The notes under the pieces were generated by a model. The model had not been told where the DNA came from. It did no database searches and worked only from the letters and a program-made list of their open reading frames with translations. A stretch of DNA of 33,723 nucleotides from Patescibacteria group bacterium. Lineage in GTDB: Bacteria > Patescibacteriota > Minisyncoccia > Phycocordibacterales > GWA1-40-21. The stretch is taken from contig JAGXAA010000001.1 of NCBI GenBank assembly GCA_018971765.1, forward strand, positions 1-33,723, given 5' to 3'. This document shows, one piece after another, positions 17,105 through 24,172 of this stretch (positions are counted from its first letter, which is position 1; every line of letters begins with the position of its first letter). A program made the position numbers and the translations under genes.

Positions 17105-17985
17105 TACAATTTCGTTTTTTGTTTTTTAAATTTACGGCCATTAATCCATGCCACAAGCCATTTAATGTGTGTTTCAAAATCTGTTTCGCTCCTTGAATTA
17201 TCTTCGTAAGGATGCGGAAGGTTAGCTCTTGATCCGGTCAGTAATTTTCCTCCTCCAACCAAAACAAGAGTTCTAAAAATTTGATTACCAACCATGCCAT
17301 TAGGAGGCACGATTATATTACAGTCATCTTTTAGGGCTGTTTCAATCTCTATGGCATAATTTTTTGCTTCTATATTTTTTTTAGTAAAATACTCAACGAC
17401 TGAATTTGCATCATCATAAGTTTGATTTAGGGTCTTCTGCACGCCATCTTTAAGTCCTTTTTTTCTTTCGTAAGTCTCGTGTCTTATACCAGTTATCAGG
17501 CCTATTTTAGGCTTTATTCCCAACTCTGCTTCCATAAATCCAATGACTCCCTCGCAATCTTTAATTTTTTCTTCTACTGTCCAGCCATGTGGGTTGCTTC
17601 CATTTGAAATAAAAAATTGTCTTCCGTAAAAATCCTCCATTAGCGCCAGCTCTATAATTTCTTTTGCTTTTTCTTGACCAACTAAAGCCGAATACGCTTC
17701 AAAGGTTTTAAAATCGTCAATAGTCCCCCTGACTATACCTTCTACTTCCCCGTTAAAAAGCGTCTTTGCCAATTCTTTTTCCGGTTCTTCGGAAATTATT
17801 TTTTGAAAACCCTCAACATTCTCAATAGCGTTTGGCCCGACTAATACAATCTCGGCATATTTTTTGGATTTAACCAAGCTTTTCAAGATTTCCTTATTGG
17901 GTTCTTTTAAACCGAAGCCAATTTTAGGCTTGCCTAATTTTATTCTTTCTCTGATTATTTTTTCAAATTGAGTTATCTTTTTCAT
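17104..17985 (-). CDS. MtxX-like (methanogenesis marker 4 / phosphotransacetylase-fold) protein
   Basis: A 293-residue protein. Its overall pattern resembles the MtxX family, which shares the phosphate acetyl/butyryltransferase fold: GEVEGIVRGTIDDF, then FFISNGSNPHGW, KPKIGLITGIRHETY and NIIVPPNGMVGNQIFRTLVL. The substrate of MtxX is not established even in methanogens; the name methyltransferase subunit is historical. Here it sits in a bacterial operon between an AmpS-like aminopeptidase and a phosphohistidine protein, so a role in acyl-phosphate or phosphate-ester chemistry is conceivable. The family call is from remembered sequence pattern and is moderately sure. Confidence 0.7.
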   Translation of the reverse strand: MKKITQFEKIIRERIKLGKPKIGFGLKEPNKEILKSLVKSKKYAEIVLVGPNAIENVEGFQKIISEEPEKELAKTLFNGEVEGIVRGTIDDFKTFEAYSALVGQEKAKEIIELALMEDFYGRQFFISNGSNPHGWTVEEKIKDCEGVIGFMEAELGIKPKIGLITGIRHETYERKKGLKDGVQKTLNQTYDDANSVVEYFTKKNIEAKNYAIEIETALKDDCNIIVPPNGMVGNQIFRTLVLVGGGKLLTGSRANLPHPYEDNSRSETDFETHIKWLVAWINGRKFKKQKTKL

Positions 17986-18006
17986 AAAATAATTTTACTT
18001 ATCATA

Positions 18007-19329
18007 TCACAAACATACAACTTTGCCATCTTTTATAATTTCTATTTCTTCTTCATTCTCTTTAATACCTTTAATTGTTGGTGACATGGCCACGCAATCA
18101 ATGTGAATCGGGATATCGTTATAATCGGGATCATTCTTTTCAATATTAAAAAGGCTATTTTTGCCTAAAGCAATATGAATTGTCCCAAGTCCTTTTTCCG
18201 CCTCAAGCGAAGTGTCCGGAGAAATTTTTTCTCTATCTTTATTGTATCTGAACGCTTTGGAATTCATGCCAAAAGAAAATTCCGCTAATCTGAAAGAATT
18301 TGTAATTTTATCATTGGGATTTTTTTCTTGATATTCTTTGTTGGTTTTTTCTAAAATTTCTTTCAGTTTTTTAGCTGACTCGCCACCTTCTATTTTTAGA
18401 ACTTTTCCGTTTTCAATAGTAAACTTTATTGGCTCATCAGGCCTGCCGATCATACCGATCGCGCCATCAGCAACATATACGCCGTTAGTTTCCATCAAAT
18501 CTACCGATCCTCCGTATTCGCCGGACGGGAAATTACTTCCCGTGCCAGCCCTGTCAACAATACCCGTTTCTTTTGCCAAACTCCGTACTTTAATATCAAG
18601 CATCAAATCCGTTCCATTTTTGCTGATTATCTTTACTTTCTCAACTCCTTTCATAACTTCCGCAAATTTATCTATCCTTTCCTTCATTTCTATTGGGTTC
18701 TCAAGTGCCCCGCCTTCAGTTAAAATTTCTCTCGCGGTATTAGTAATTGAGATTATTCTTGATTTAGAAGGAAACATGCTTGCCTCATCAATTTTTCGTT
18801 CACTCAACATTTTCGCCAATGTTTCAGGCGGATATTTGTTTCTTAATTCCGGAAAGGCGTTTTTTAAAGCAGGAGATTCCAGTAATGAACTTATAATTTC
18901 CGAGCTGTGTTTAGGATGAACTAATTCAACTGTCTCTTTGGAGTGCGACCTTGATAGCGATGTAACCAACAAAACAGCGTCCGCCGTTTTCATTTTTTCG
19001 CCGATGTTTTCGCCAAACTCTTGAGCGGCGTGTTCTGTTTTTGGCGCGACAACAATCCTGCAATCATCGCCAGCAATTTCTTGTCCCGCATCCAGCAATG
19101 CCTTGATCATTAATTTATCGGCTCCGCTGTCCGTAATAATCAACAAGTTTTCACCCTTAGAGTTATCCGGCGATCTTTTTAGAGAAAAAGACTTAATAAC
19201 ATTTTCCGCTCCAACTTTCATTTTTTCAAACTCCTCTTTTTCTTCAATAGATAATTCCTGTTCTTTCTTGTCCATTGAACGCATAGCAAGTTCGTAATCT
19301 AAGTATGGTTTTTCAAAATTATTTTGCAT
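18007..19329 (-). CDS. M29/AmpS-like metallo-aminopeptidase family protein
   Basis: From ATG 19329 the protein has 440 residues; the longer frame to 19389 would overlap the upstream gene, so the shorter start is preferred. The C-terminal two-thirds match the AmpS/aminopeptidase T/NicX family. All five expected metal ligands are visible: Glu271 in SGEYGG, Glu350 in LAEFSFGMN, His385 in GTIHIALG, and His409 and Asp411 in IHIDCVA. Family members are cobalt/zinc aminopeptidases or ring-cleaving dioxygenases, so the reaction cannot be fixed from sequence. It lies four bases after the ATP-grasp gene and 21 bases before the MtxX-like gene. Confidence 0.85.
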   Translation of the reverse strand: MQNNFEKPYLDYELAMRSMDKKEQELSIEEKEEFEKMKVGAENVIKSFSLKRSPDNSKGENLLIITDSGADKLMIKALLDAGQEIAGDDCRIVVAPKTEHAAQEFGENIGEKMKTADAVLLVTSLSRSHSKETVELVHPKHSSEIISSLLESPALKNAFPELRNKYPPETLAKMLSERKIDEASMFPSKSRIISITNTAREILTEGGALENPIEMKERIDKFAEVMKGVEKVKIISKNGTDLMLDIKVRSLAKETGIVDRAGTGSNFPSGEYGGSVDLMETNGVYVADGAIGMIGRPDEPIKFTIENGKVLKIEGGESAKKLKEILEKTNKEYQEKNPNDKITNSFRLAEFSFGMNSKAFRYNKDREKISPDTSLEAEKGLGTIHIALGKNSLFNIEKNDPDYNDIPIHIDCVAMSPTIKGIKENEEEIEIIKDGKVVCL

Positions 19330-19333
19330 ATAA

Positions 19334-20287
19334 TTATCTTTTTTCCAATGTAGTAATCGGTCTGCTCTGTGTGATATAAAATTTGTCATCTTCCATTGCC
19401 CATTCTATGTCCTGCGGAGCGCCGTAATGATTTTCTATTTTGATAATCAGTTCGGAGAGTTCCAAAATTTGCTCGTCGGTTAGTTTTTGTCGCTGTCCTT
19501 TTTCTTGAAGAATATTTTGCCACTCGTTTCCGCCACTTCTCGGCTTTCGGTAAATGCCTCTTTCTTGCGCGGAAACATTTTTATCTATTATTCTTCGCGG
19601 CTCTTTCTCCGCTACATAAGAATCGGGCGTAATTTGGCCGGAAACAATGGCTTCGCCCAGGCCGTAACCGGCTTCTATTATCATCTGATTATGGTCTTGA
19701 GTGACAGGATGGACGGAGAAAGCGATGCCGGAAACTTCGCTTTCCACCATTTTCTGCACGACTACGGCTACCGAGATTTTGCTGTTATGCAGGCCTTTTT
19801 CAAATCGGTAAAAAATAGCTCGGGGAGTAAAAAGAGACGCCCAACACCTCTGAACATTGGCCAACAAAGTTTTTTCCGTGGTGTTAAGGAAAGTGTCCAG
19901 CTGTCCTGCCCAGGCGGCGGAAGAAAAATCTTCGACTGTGGCGCTGGAACGAACGGCCACAAATTTTGATTTTAGATTTTTAAATTCTTTTTTTATTTCT
20001 TCGCTAATATCTTTGGGCATCTTGGCTTTCAGAATCAAATCTTTTATCTTTTCGGAAGAGTTTTCCACAGTATGCATTTCTTTCTGGTTTATGGAATGAA
20101 GAATTGTGTCTATTTTTATATTTAGGTCATTTTCTTCCAAAAATTTTTCAAAAGCCGAAGATAGTATGACAAAGCCGGACGGCACGGCAAAACCAGCTTG
20201 AGTCATTTCGCCAAGCGACGCGCCTTTGCCTCCAGCAATAGAAGCGTCTAATTTAGATATTTGGCCAAATTTTTTTATGAAATCCAT
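19334..20287 (-). CDS. PEP synthase/PPDK N-terminal ATP-grasp domain as a free-standing protein
   Basis: A 317-residue protein from ATG 20287 (a TTG at 20299 would add four residues). It is the complete nucleotide-binding domain of PEP-synthase-like enzymes: GGKGASLGEM near the N-terminus, then VRSSATVEDFSSAAWAGQ, VVVQKMVESEVSGIAFSVHP, EAGYGLGEAIVSGQITPDSY and DIEWAMEDDKFYITQSRP. The chain stops just after this domain, where a full enzyme would continue to the phosphohistidine domain. That domain is found four genes downstream at 15662-17104, so the enzyme seems to be split. It is the first gene of the operon. Confidence 0.9.
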   Translation of the reverse strand: MDFIKKFGQISKLDASIAGGKGASLGEMTQAGFAVPSGFVILSSAFEKFLEENDLNIKIDTILHSINQKEMHTVENSSEKIKDLILKAKMPKDISEEIKKEFKNLKSKFVAVRSSATVEDFSSAAWAGQLDTFLNTTEKTLLANVQRCWASLFTPRAIFYRFEKGLHNSKISVAVVVQKMVESEVSGIAFSVHPVTQDHNQMIIEAGYGLGEAIVSGQITPDSYVAEKEPRRIIDKNVSAQERGIYRKPRSGGNEWQNILQEKGQRQKLTDEQILELSELIIKIENHYGAPQDIEWAMEDDKFYITQSRPITTLEKR

Positions 20288-20304
20288 ATCTATTATCAAT
20301 CATA

Positions 20305-20319
20305 CTAACAAAATGTTAG
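20305..20319. promoter_or_regulatory. Inverted repeat CTAACA-AAA-TGTTAG in a divergent promoter region
   Basis: A perfect 6-bp inverted repeat with a 3-base spacer sits in the short gap (48 bases from the ATG at 20287, 36 from the alternative TTG) between the divergent dikinase operon and dprA. It overlaps likely -10 sequences (TAGAAT toward dprA, GATAAT toward the operon). It could be an operator for one or both directions, but a chance short palindrome is possible in such AT-rich sequence. Confidence 0.35.
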
Positions 20320-20335
20320 AATAAATGAAACTATT

Positions 20336-21211
20336 ATGAATAACCCCGTAAGAGAACTTCCTTTTGACGAAATTCCCGAGCGGCTGATGGAAATTCCCGA
20401 ACCGCCGAAGAAGCTTTACACCAGAGGCGAGATGCCGAAAAGCGACGCCAAATTTCTCTGCATAGTCGGCTCAAGAAAATATACCGATTATGGCAAAGAA
20501 GCTTGTCAGAAATTGATTGCGGGGCTTAAAGGATACAATATCGTGATTGTCTCCGGTCTCGCGCTCGGCATTGATGGTATCGCTCACAGAGCCGCGCTTG
20601 ACGCCGGACTCACAACTCTTGCCATTCCGGGTTCAGGTCTTCATTCATCCGTCCTTTATCCTTCTTCTAATCGACAACTGGCGGAAAAAATTGTTGAATC
20701 CGGCGGCGCGCTAATTTCAGAATTTGAACCGATGTTCAGGGCGACCACTTACAGTTTCCCTCAAAGAAACAGAATTATGGCGGGAATATCGCACGCGACT
20801 CTTATAATAGAAGCCGAAATAAAATCCGGCACGCTCATCACAAGCCGGCTCGCGACAGATTACAACAGAGATGTTATGGCGGTGCCGGGATCAATCTTTT
20901 CTAAAAATTCCGAGGGGCCTAATATGCTCATTCGCCTCGGCGCAACTCCCGTTTCCTCAAGCGCGCATATTCTTGAAACGCTGGGATTTAAAATTGAAGA
21001 AGACAAAACAACCAAAGAGCTTGAGCTGAAAAATCTTTCTGATGACGAGAGGAAAGTTTTGATCCTCATTAAAAATCCGCTTAGTCGAGACGAACTCATC
21101 CGAGAATTGGTGAAGTCCGGAATGTCCGTCAGCGACTCCAGCGCCCTTATTTCAATTATGGAAATCAAAGGATTGATTGAGGAGAAGATGGGGGAAATAG
21201 TGAGAAAATAA
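20336..21211 (+). CDS. dprA: DNA-processing protein DprA
   Basis: A 291-residue protein with the DprA Rossmann-like core: CIVGSRKYTDYG, VSGLALGIDGIAHRAAL, IPGSGL, SFPQRNRIMAGIS and DVMAVPGS. A C-terminal winged-helix (about 225-291) follows. DprA loads RecA onto incoming single-stranded DNA during natural transformation. No comparable competence gene lies next to it here. It is transcribed away from the dikinase operon, and its start codon has no obvious ribosome binding site. Confidence 0.95.
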   Translation: MNNPVRELPFDEIPERLMEIPEPPKKLYTRGEMPKSDAKFLCIVGSRKYTDYGKEACQKLIAGLKGYNIVIVSGLALGIDGIAHRAALDAGLTTLAIPGSGLHSSVLYPSSNRQLAEKIVESGGALISEFEPMFRATTYSFPQRNRIMAGISHATLIIEAEIKSGTLITSRLATDYNRDVMAVPGSIFSKNSEGPNMLIRLGATPVSSSAHILETLGFKIEEDKTTKELELKNLSDDERKVLILIKNPLSRDELIRELVKSGMSVSDSSALISIMEIKGLIEEKMGEIVRK

Positions 21212-21222
21212 CTTTTTAGAAA

Positions 21223-21256
21223 AAAGAGCACCGGTGAAAGATCGCCGATGCTCTTT
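21223..21256 (-). terminator. Intrinsic terminator between dprA and the glycosyltransferase gene
   Basis: AAAGAGCA (21223-21230) pairs with TGCTCTTT (21249-21256), with an additional CGG/CCG pair inside. On the minus strand the stem is followed by TTTTTTCT, so it terminates the glycosyltransferase transcript. It may also stop dprA, though on the + strand no T-run follows. Confidence 0.75.
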
Positions 21257-21270
21257 AAAAATAAAGAAGA

Positions 21271-22431
21271 TTATTTTTCTAAATACGCTTCAATTTCAGC
21301 TTTTCCATTTCTTTGACCTTCATACATCCTAAGTTCTGCGTTTATTCGTTTATATCCTTCCGCCTGCGGTCGAGAAATGATATCCGCGCAAACATCAAGA
21401 AGTCTATTGATTGAATCTCCTTTAAGTTCCGATGCAATACCTAATTCCGCAAACCTCTTAGAGATAAGGAAATGTTGCATATGCGCGGGAATTGTTACCA
21501 TGCCATAAACTTTATTTTCTAGAGCTTGATACATAGTTCCAAGTCCCGCATGACAGACCACAATAGTCTTATCGCTTGCTTTAATTATTTTGTTTCCGGA
21601 AATAAACTTTTCAATATAAAAACCTTCCCGTTCAAATTTTTTTAAGGCATCAGAATCAGCGACGCTTCCTGTTGTCATTACCGCTTGATAAGGAGAATGA
21701 TGAAGAATCTTTGCTATTTGCTCCATATCTTCTGTCTTGCCAGAACTTCCCATGGAAACATATATCAGAGGACTTGTTCTGTCGATTTTTATTCTTGAAT
21801 CAAGATGTCCGCTCTCATCTTGCCATGTTAGTGGACCTATAAATTTAAAATTCGGTAAATTTTCTCTCAAAGGAAACAAATATGGCAAGTCAGGCATCAC
21901 ATTAAAACTGCCGCCTATTAAATCGATAAAATTCTCTACTGGAGGCAATCCAAAACCGGAAGCAACGGAATTATAAGGAGAGAGTATTTTGTCTTTTATC
22001 ATAACAACTTTGTCACTGGCAAAATTGCCGCCATATTTCAATTCTTCAACATTGCAAGAATCAGTTATAGATATGTGATTTATACCGTGTTTCCTTATGG
22101 GGATGGTTGCATTCATGCAAGCAGAAGTAATAACGACATCAGGCATAAAATCCATGATTATTTGATCATAGAGTTTTGCTTCCTTGGCGACCTTGACCTC
22201 ATCGGACAATCCATCAAAATTACCTTTGATAATTTGCTGATAATCCATTTTCTTAATATCAATCAGCTTGTAATTCATGCCTAGATTATCAGCAAGCATT
22301 ATAAACTCTTTGGTAAGAATTATTTGCGTATCGTAATCCTGCTTAAAAGCTTCCGCCAGCCTTAATGTCCTCGTCACATGCGCAAATCCTTGAGCTGGAA
22401 TAAATAATATTTTTTTATTTTTCTTATTCAT
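21271..22431 (-). CDS. Glycosyltransferase, GT1/MurG-like fold
   Basis: From ATG 22431 the protein has 386 residues. This start is preferred over 22455 because AAGGAAAG lies just before it. The N-terminal half has ILFIPAQGFAHVTRTLRLAEA, the nucleotide-sugar-independent acceptor domain of GT-B enzymes. The C-terminal half has IYVSMGSSGK and VVCHAGLGTMYQALENKVYG, matching the donor-binding HAG/G motif of UDP-glycosyltransferases. The acceptor is unknown; cell-envelope or metabolite glycosylation is possible. A terminator follows at 21223-21256. Confidence 0.85.
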   Translation of the reverse strand: MNKKNKKILFIPAQGFAHVTRTLRLAEAFKQDYDTQIILTKEFIMLADNLGMNYKLIDIKKMDYQQIIKGNFDGLSDEVKVAKEAKLYDQIIMDFMPDVVITSACMNATIPIRKHGINHISITDSCNVEELKYGGNFASDKVVMIKDKILSPYNSVASGFGLPPVENFIDLIGGSFNVMPDLPYLFPLRENLPNFKFIGPLTWQDESGHLDSRIKIDRTSPLIYVSMGSSGKTEDMEQIAKILHHSPYQAVMTTGSVADSDALKKFEREGFYIEKFISGNKIIKASDKTIVVCHAGLGTMYQALENKVYGMVTIPAHMQHFLISKRFAELGIASELKGDSINRLLDVCADIISRPQAEGYKRINAELRMYEGQRNGKAEIEAYLEK

Positions 22432-22610
22432 TTCTTTCCTTTCATAAAATATCAAAAAACCACAACGCCATTCGCTTATCTAAAAATAATCTGGCACTAT
22501 CACGCAGTAAAACGCAAGGAAAATATTTTATCCTAAATAGAGGTTATTAACCCTATAGTTTGTCTTCGCTCGGACGCTGTGTACAAGATTACTCGTCCAT
22601 GCGATCCTCG

Positions 22611-23615
22611 CTAGCCGAAATAATCAGTCTTAACGGCTTTTCGCACGAGGGTCATAGTCTGTTCCACCACCGCCCTGCCTTTTTCCGTCCCTCGTTTGAG
22701 GATAGAATTGACCAAATGTGAATCTTTTTCATACTCTTTTCTTTTTTGCCGAATCGGCTCCAAAAAACTGTTGAGTATTTCAACTAATCTTTTCTTTACT
22801 TCAATATCGCCGACTTTGCCAAGTCTGTATCTGTCTTCAAAATCTTTAATTTCTTTTTTGTCGTCGTGAAATGCGTTGAGGTAAATAAAAACGGGATTGT
22901 GTTCAGTATGCCCCGGGTCAGTCGCCCTCACGCGAGTCGGGTCGGTATACATTCGCATCACTTTTTCTACGACAATATCAGCGGAGTCGCTCAAGTTTAT
23001 TGTATTGTTCAGTGACTTGCTCATTTTTTCTTTTCCATCAATTCCGCACAATCTTGGAACTTCCGACAACATTTCCTTTGGTTCCACAAAAGTCTGTCCG
23101 TACAAAGAATTAAATCGGCGCGCGATTTCTCGGGACTGTTCTATCATTGGCAATTGGTCCTCTCCAACCGGGACAAGATTCGCCTGAAAACCGAGTATGT
23201 CCGCCGACTGGCTTATCGGATAGACGAAAAATCCGACAGGAACATTTTCCCGATAGCCTTTCTGCCTAATTTCATTTTTCACCGTCGGATTCCTTTCCAG
23301 TTGCGCCACAGTAATCATATTCATAAGATAAACGGTTAGCTCCGCTAGTTCCGGCACCTGTGATTGAATAATAATGGTTGATTTTTCCGGACTGATTTCC
23401 ACACTTAAGTAGTCCAGCGCCAATTCAAGGATATTGTTCTTAATCTTCTGCGGGTTTTCAAAATTATCCGTCAGAGCTTGAATGTCGGCAATTAATATAA
23501 ATTGCTCATACTCATCTTGAAGTAAAACCCTATTTTTCAGCGACCCGACATAATGCCCCAGATGAAGCGGTCCCGTCGGCCTATCGCCCGTGAGAATTCT
23601 TTTCTTTTTTGACAT
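22611..23615 (-). CDS. trpS: Tryptophanyl-tRNA synthetase
   Basis: A 334-residue class Ic synthetase. HIGH-type motif HLGH at 18-21, KMSKS at 197-201, and the tryptophan-pocket region GFFVYPISQSADILGF are present. It charges tRNA-Trp. The length is standard. The 179 bases between trpS and the glycosyltransferase start (22432-22610) contain no gene. They hold only a weak GGACG/CGTCC pairing on the minus strand near the trpS stop, which I cannot interpret. Confidence 0.97.
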   Translation of the reverse strand: MSKKKRILTGDRPTGPLHLGHYVGSLKNRVLLQDEYEQFILIADIQALTDNFENPQKIKNNILELALDYLSVEISPEKSTIIIQSQVPELAELTVYLMNMITVAQLERNPTVKNEIRQKGYRENVPVGFFVYPISQSADILGFQANLVPVGEDQLPMIEQSREIARRFNSLYGQTFVEPKEMLSEVPRLCGIDGKEKMSKSLNNTINLSDSADIVVEKVMRMYTDPTRVRATDPGHTEHNPVFIYLNAFHDDKKEIKDFEDRYRLGKVGDIEVKKRLVEILNSFLEPIRQKRKEYEKDSHLVNSILKRGTEKGRAVVEQTMTLVRKAVKTDYFG

Positions 23616-23806
23616 ATTTAAAGAATATCAAATAATGTTCTTATTACAAAATCTAATTTAAATAATTGAGAAGAATTTGAATGTTTTACTTCCAAGTAAT
23701 GCGAGGCTTCGATTTTATTGCATAATATCTGTCATCTGCTAGCATTAAAGGTAGAAAGTGGTTTTTTAAATTAAAAATATTTACTATTCAGAAAGGATGG
23801 TAAAAA

Positions 23807-24028
23807 ATGAGAAGTCATTACATAGTTCTTTTTGGGAATAATTCTGAAGAAAGCTTGACGGCTAGGAACAAATTAATGAGTAAAAAAATTAACTTTGCAG
23901 AAATGGAAGCTGATCCGAAAGAATTTAGTAAGAGCGATTTGCCTATCTTGATAACTGGTGAAGGTCAGTTCTCAGGTCTTAATTCAATAGAAAAATATAT
24001 AGAAGATATTCTGAACGAAACTGACTGA
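23807..24028 (+). CDS. Small thioredoxin/glutaredoxin-fold-like protein without cysteines
   Basis: A 73-residue protein with a good ribosome binding site (AGAAAGGATGG) seven to ten bases before ATG 23807. The pattern resembles a glutaredoxin fold: strand HYIVLFG, helix EESLTARNKLMSKK, strand INFAEMEA, then DLPILIT with the expected cis-proline position and a final helix SIEKYIEDIL. There is no cysteine anywhere, and NNSEES stands where CxxC would be, so redox chemistry by thiols is excluded. The fold is an inference. It is a single-gene unit followed by a terminator. The 191 bases before it are AT-rich and hold no other feature. Confidence 0.7.
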   Translation: MRSHYIVLFGNNSEESLTARNKLMSKKINFAEMEADPKEFSKSDLPILITGEGQFSGLNSIEKYIEDILNETD

Positions 24029-24071
24029 TTTAAAGTCAGGTAGATTTTAAAACATTTCTATAAAAACAAGA

Positions 24072-24106
24072 AAAAGGAGTAGATTTATTTACTCCTTTTG
24101 TTTTTT
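24072..24106 (+). terminator. Intrinsic terminator after the small glutaredoxin-like gene
   Basis: AAAAGGAGTA (24072-24081) pairs with TACTCCTTTT (24090-24099) around an 8-base loop, followed by a run of six T within GTTTTTTG. It ends the transcript of the 73-residue gene. Confidence 0.85.
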
Positions 24107-24130
24107 GAGATCCAATAATTAATGTTAAAA

Positions 24131-24162
24131 AATTTGCAAACCTAACCCGTTTATAGTATTAC
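24131..24162 (+). promoter_or_regulatory. Putative topA promoter with a very short leader
   Basis: A TTGCAA -35-like box is followed by 17 bases and TATTAC; an overlapping TATAGTATT also occurs. The topA ATG is only about 12-15 bases further. No Shine-Dalgarno sequence is visible, so translation may begin on a leaderless or nearly leaderless message. Confidence 0.45.
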
Positions 24163-24172
24163 TTACTGAACT

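Noticed and set aside
22432..22610. Possible small RNA between trpS and the glycosyltransferase
   Set aside because: Only a 5-bp GGACG/CGTCC stem with a long loop is visible, which is not enough for a call.
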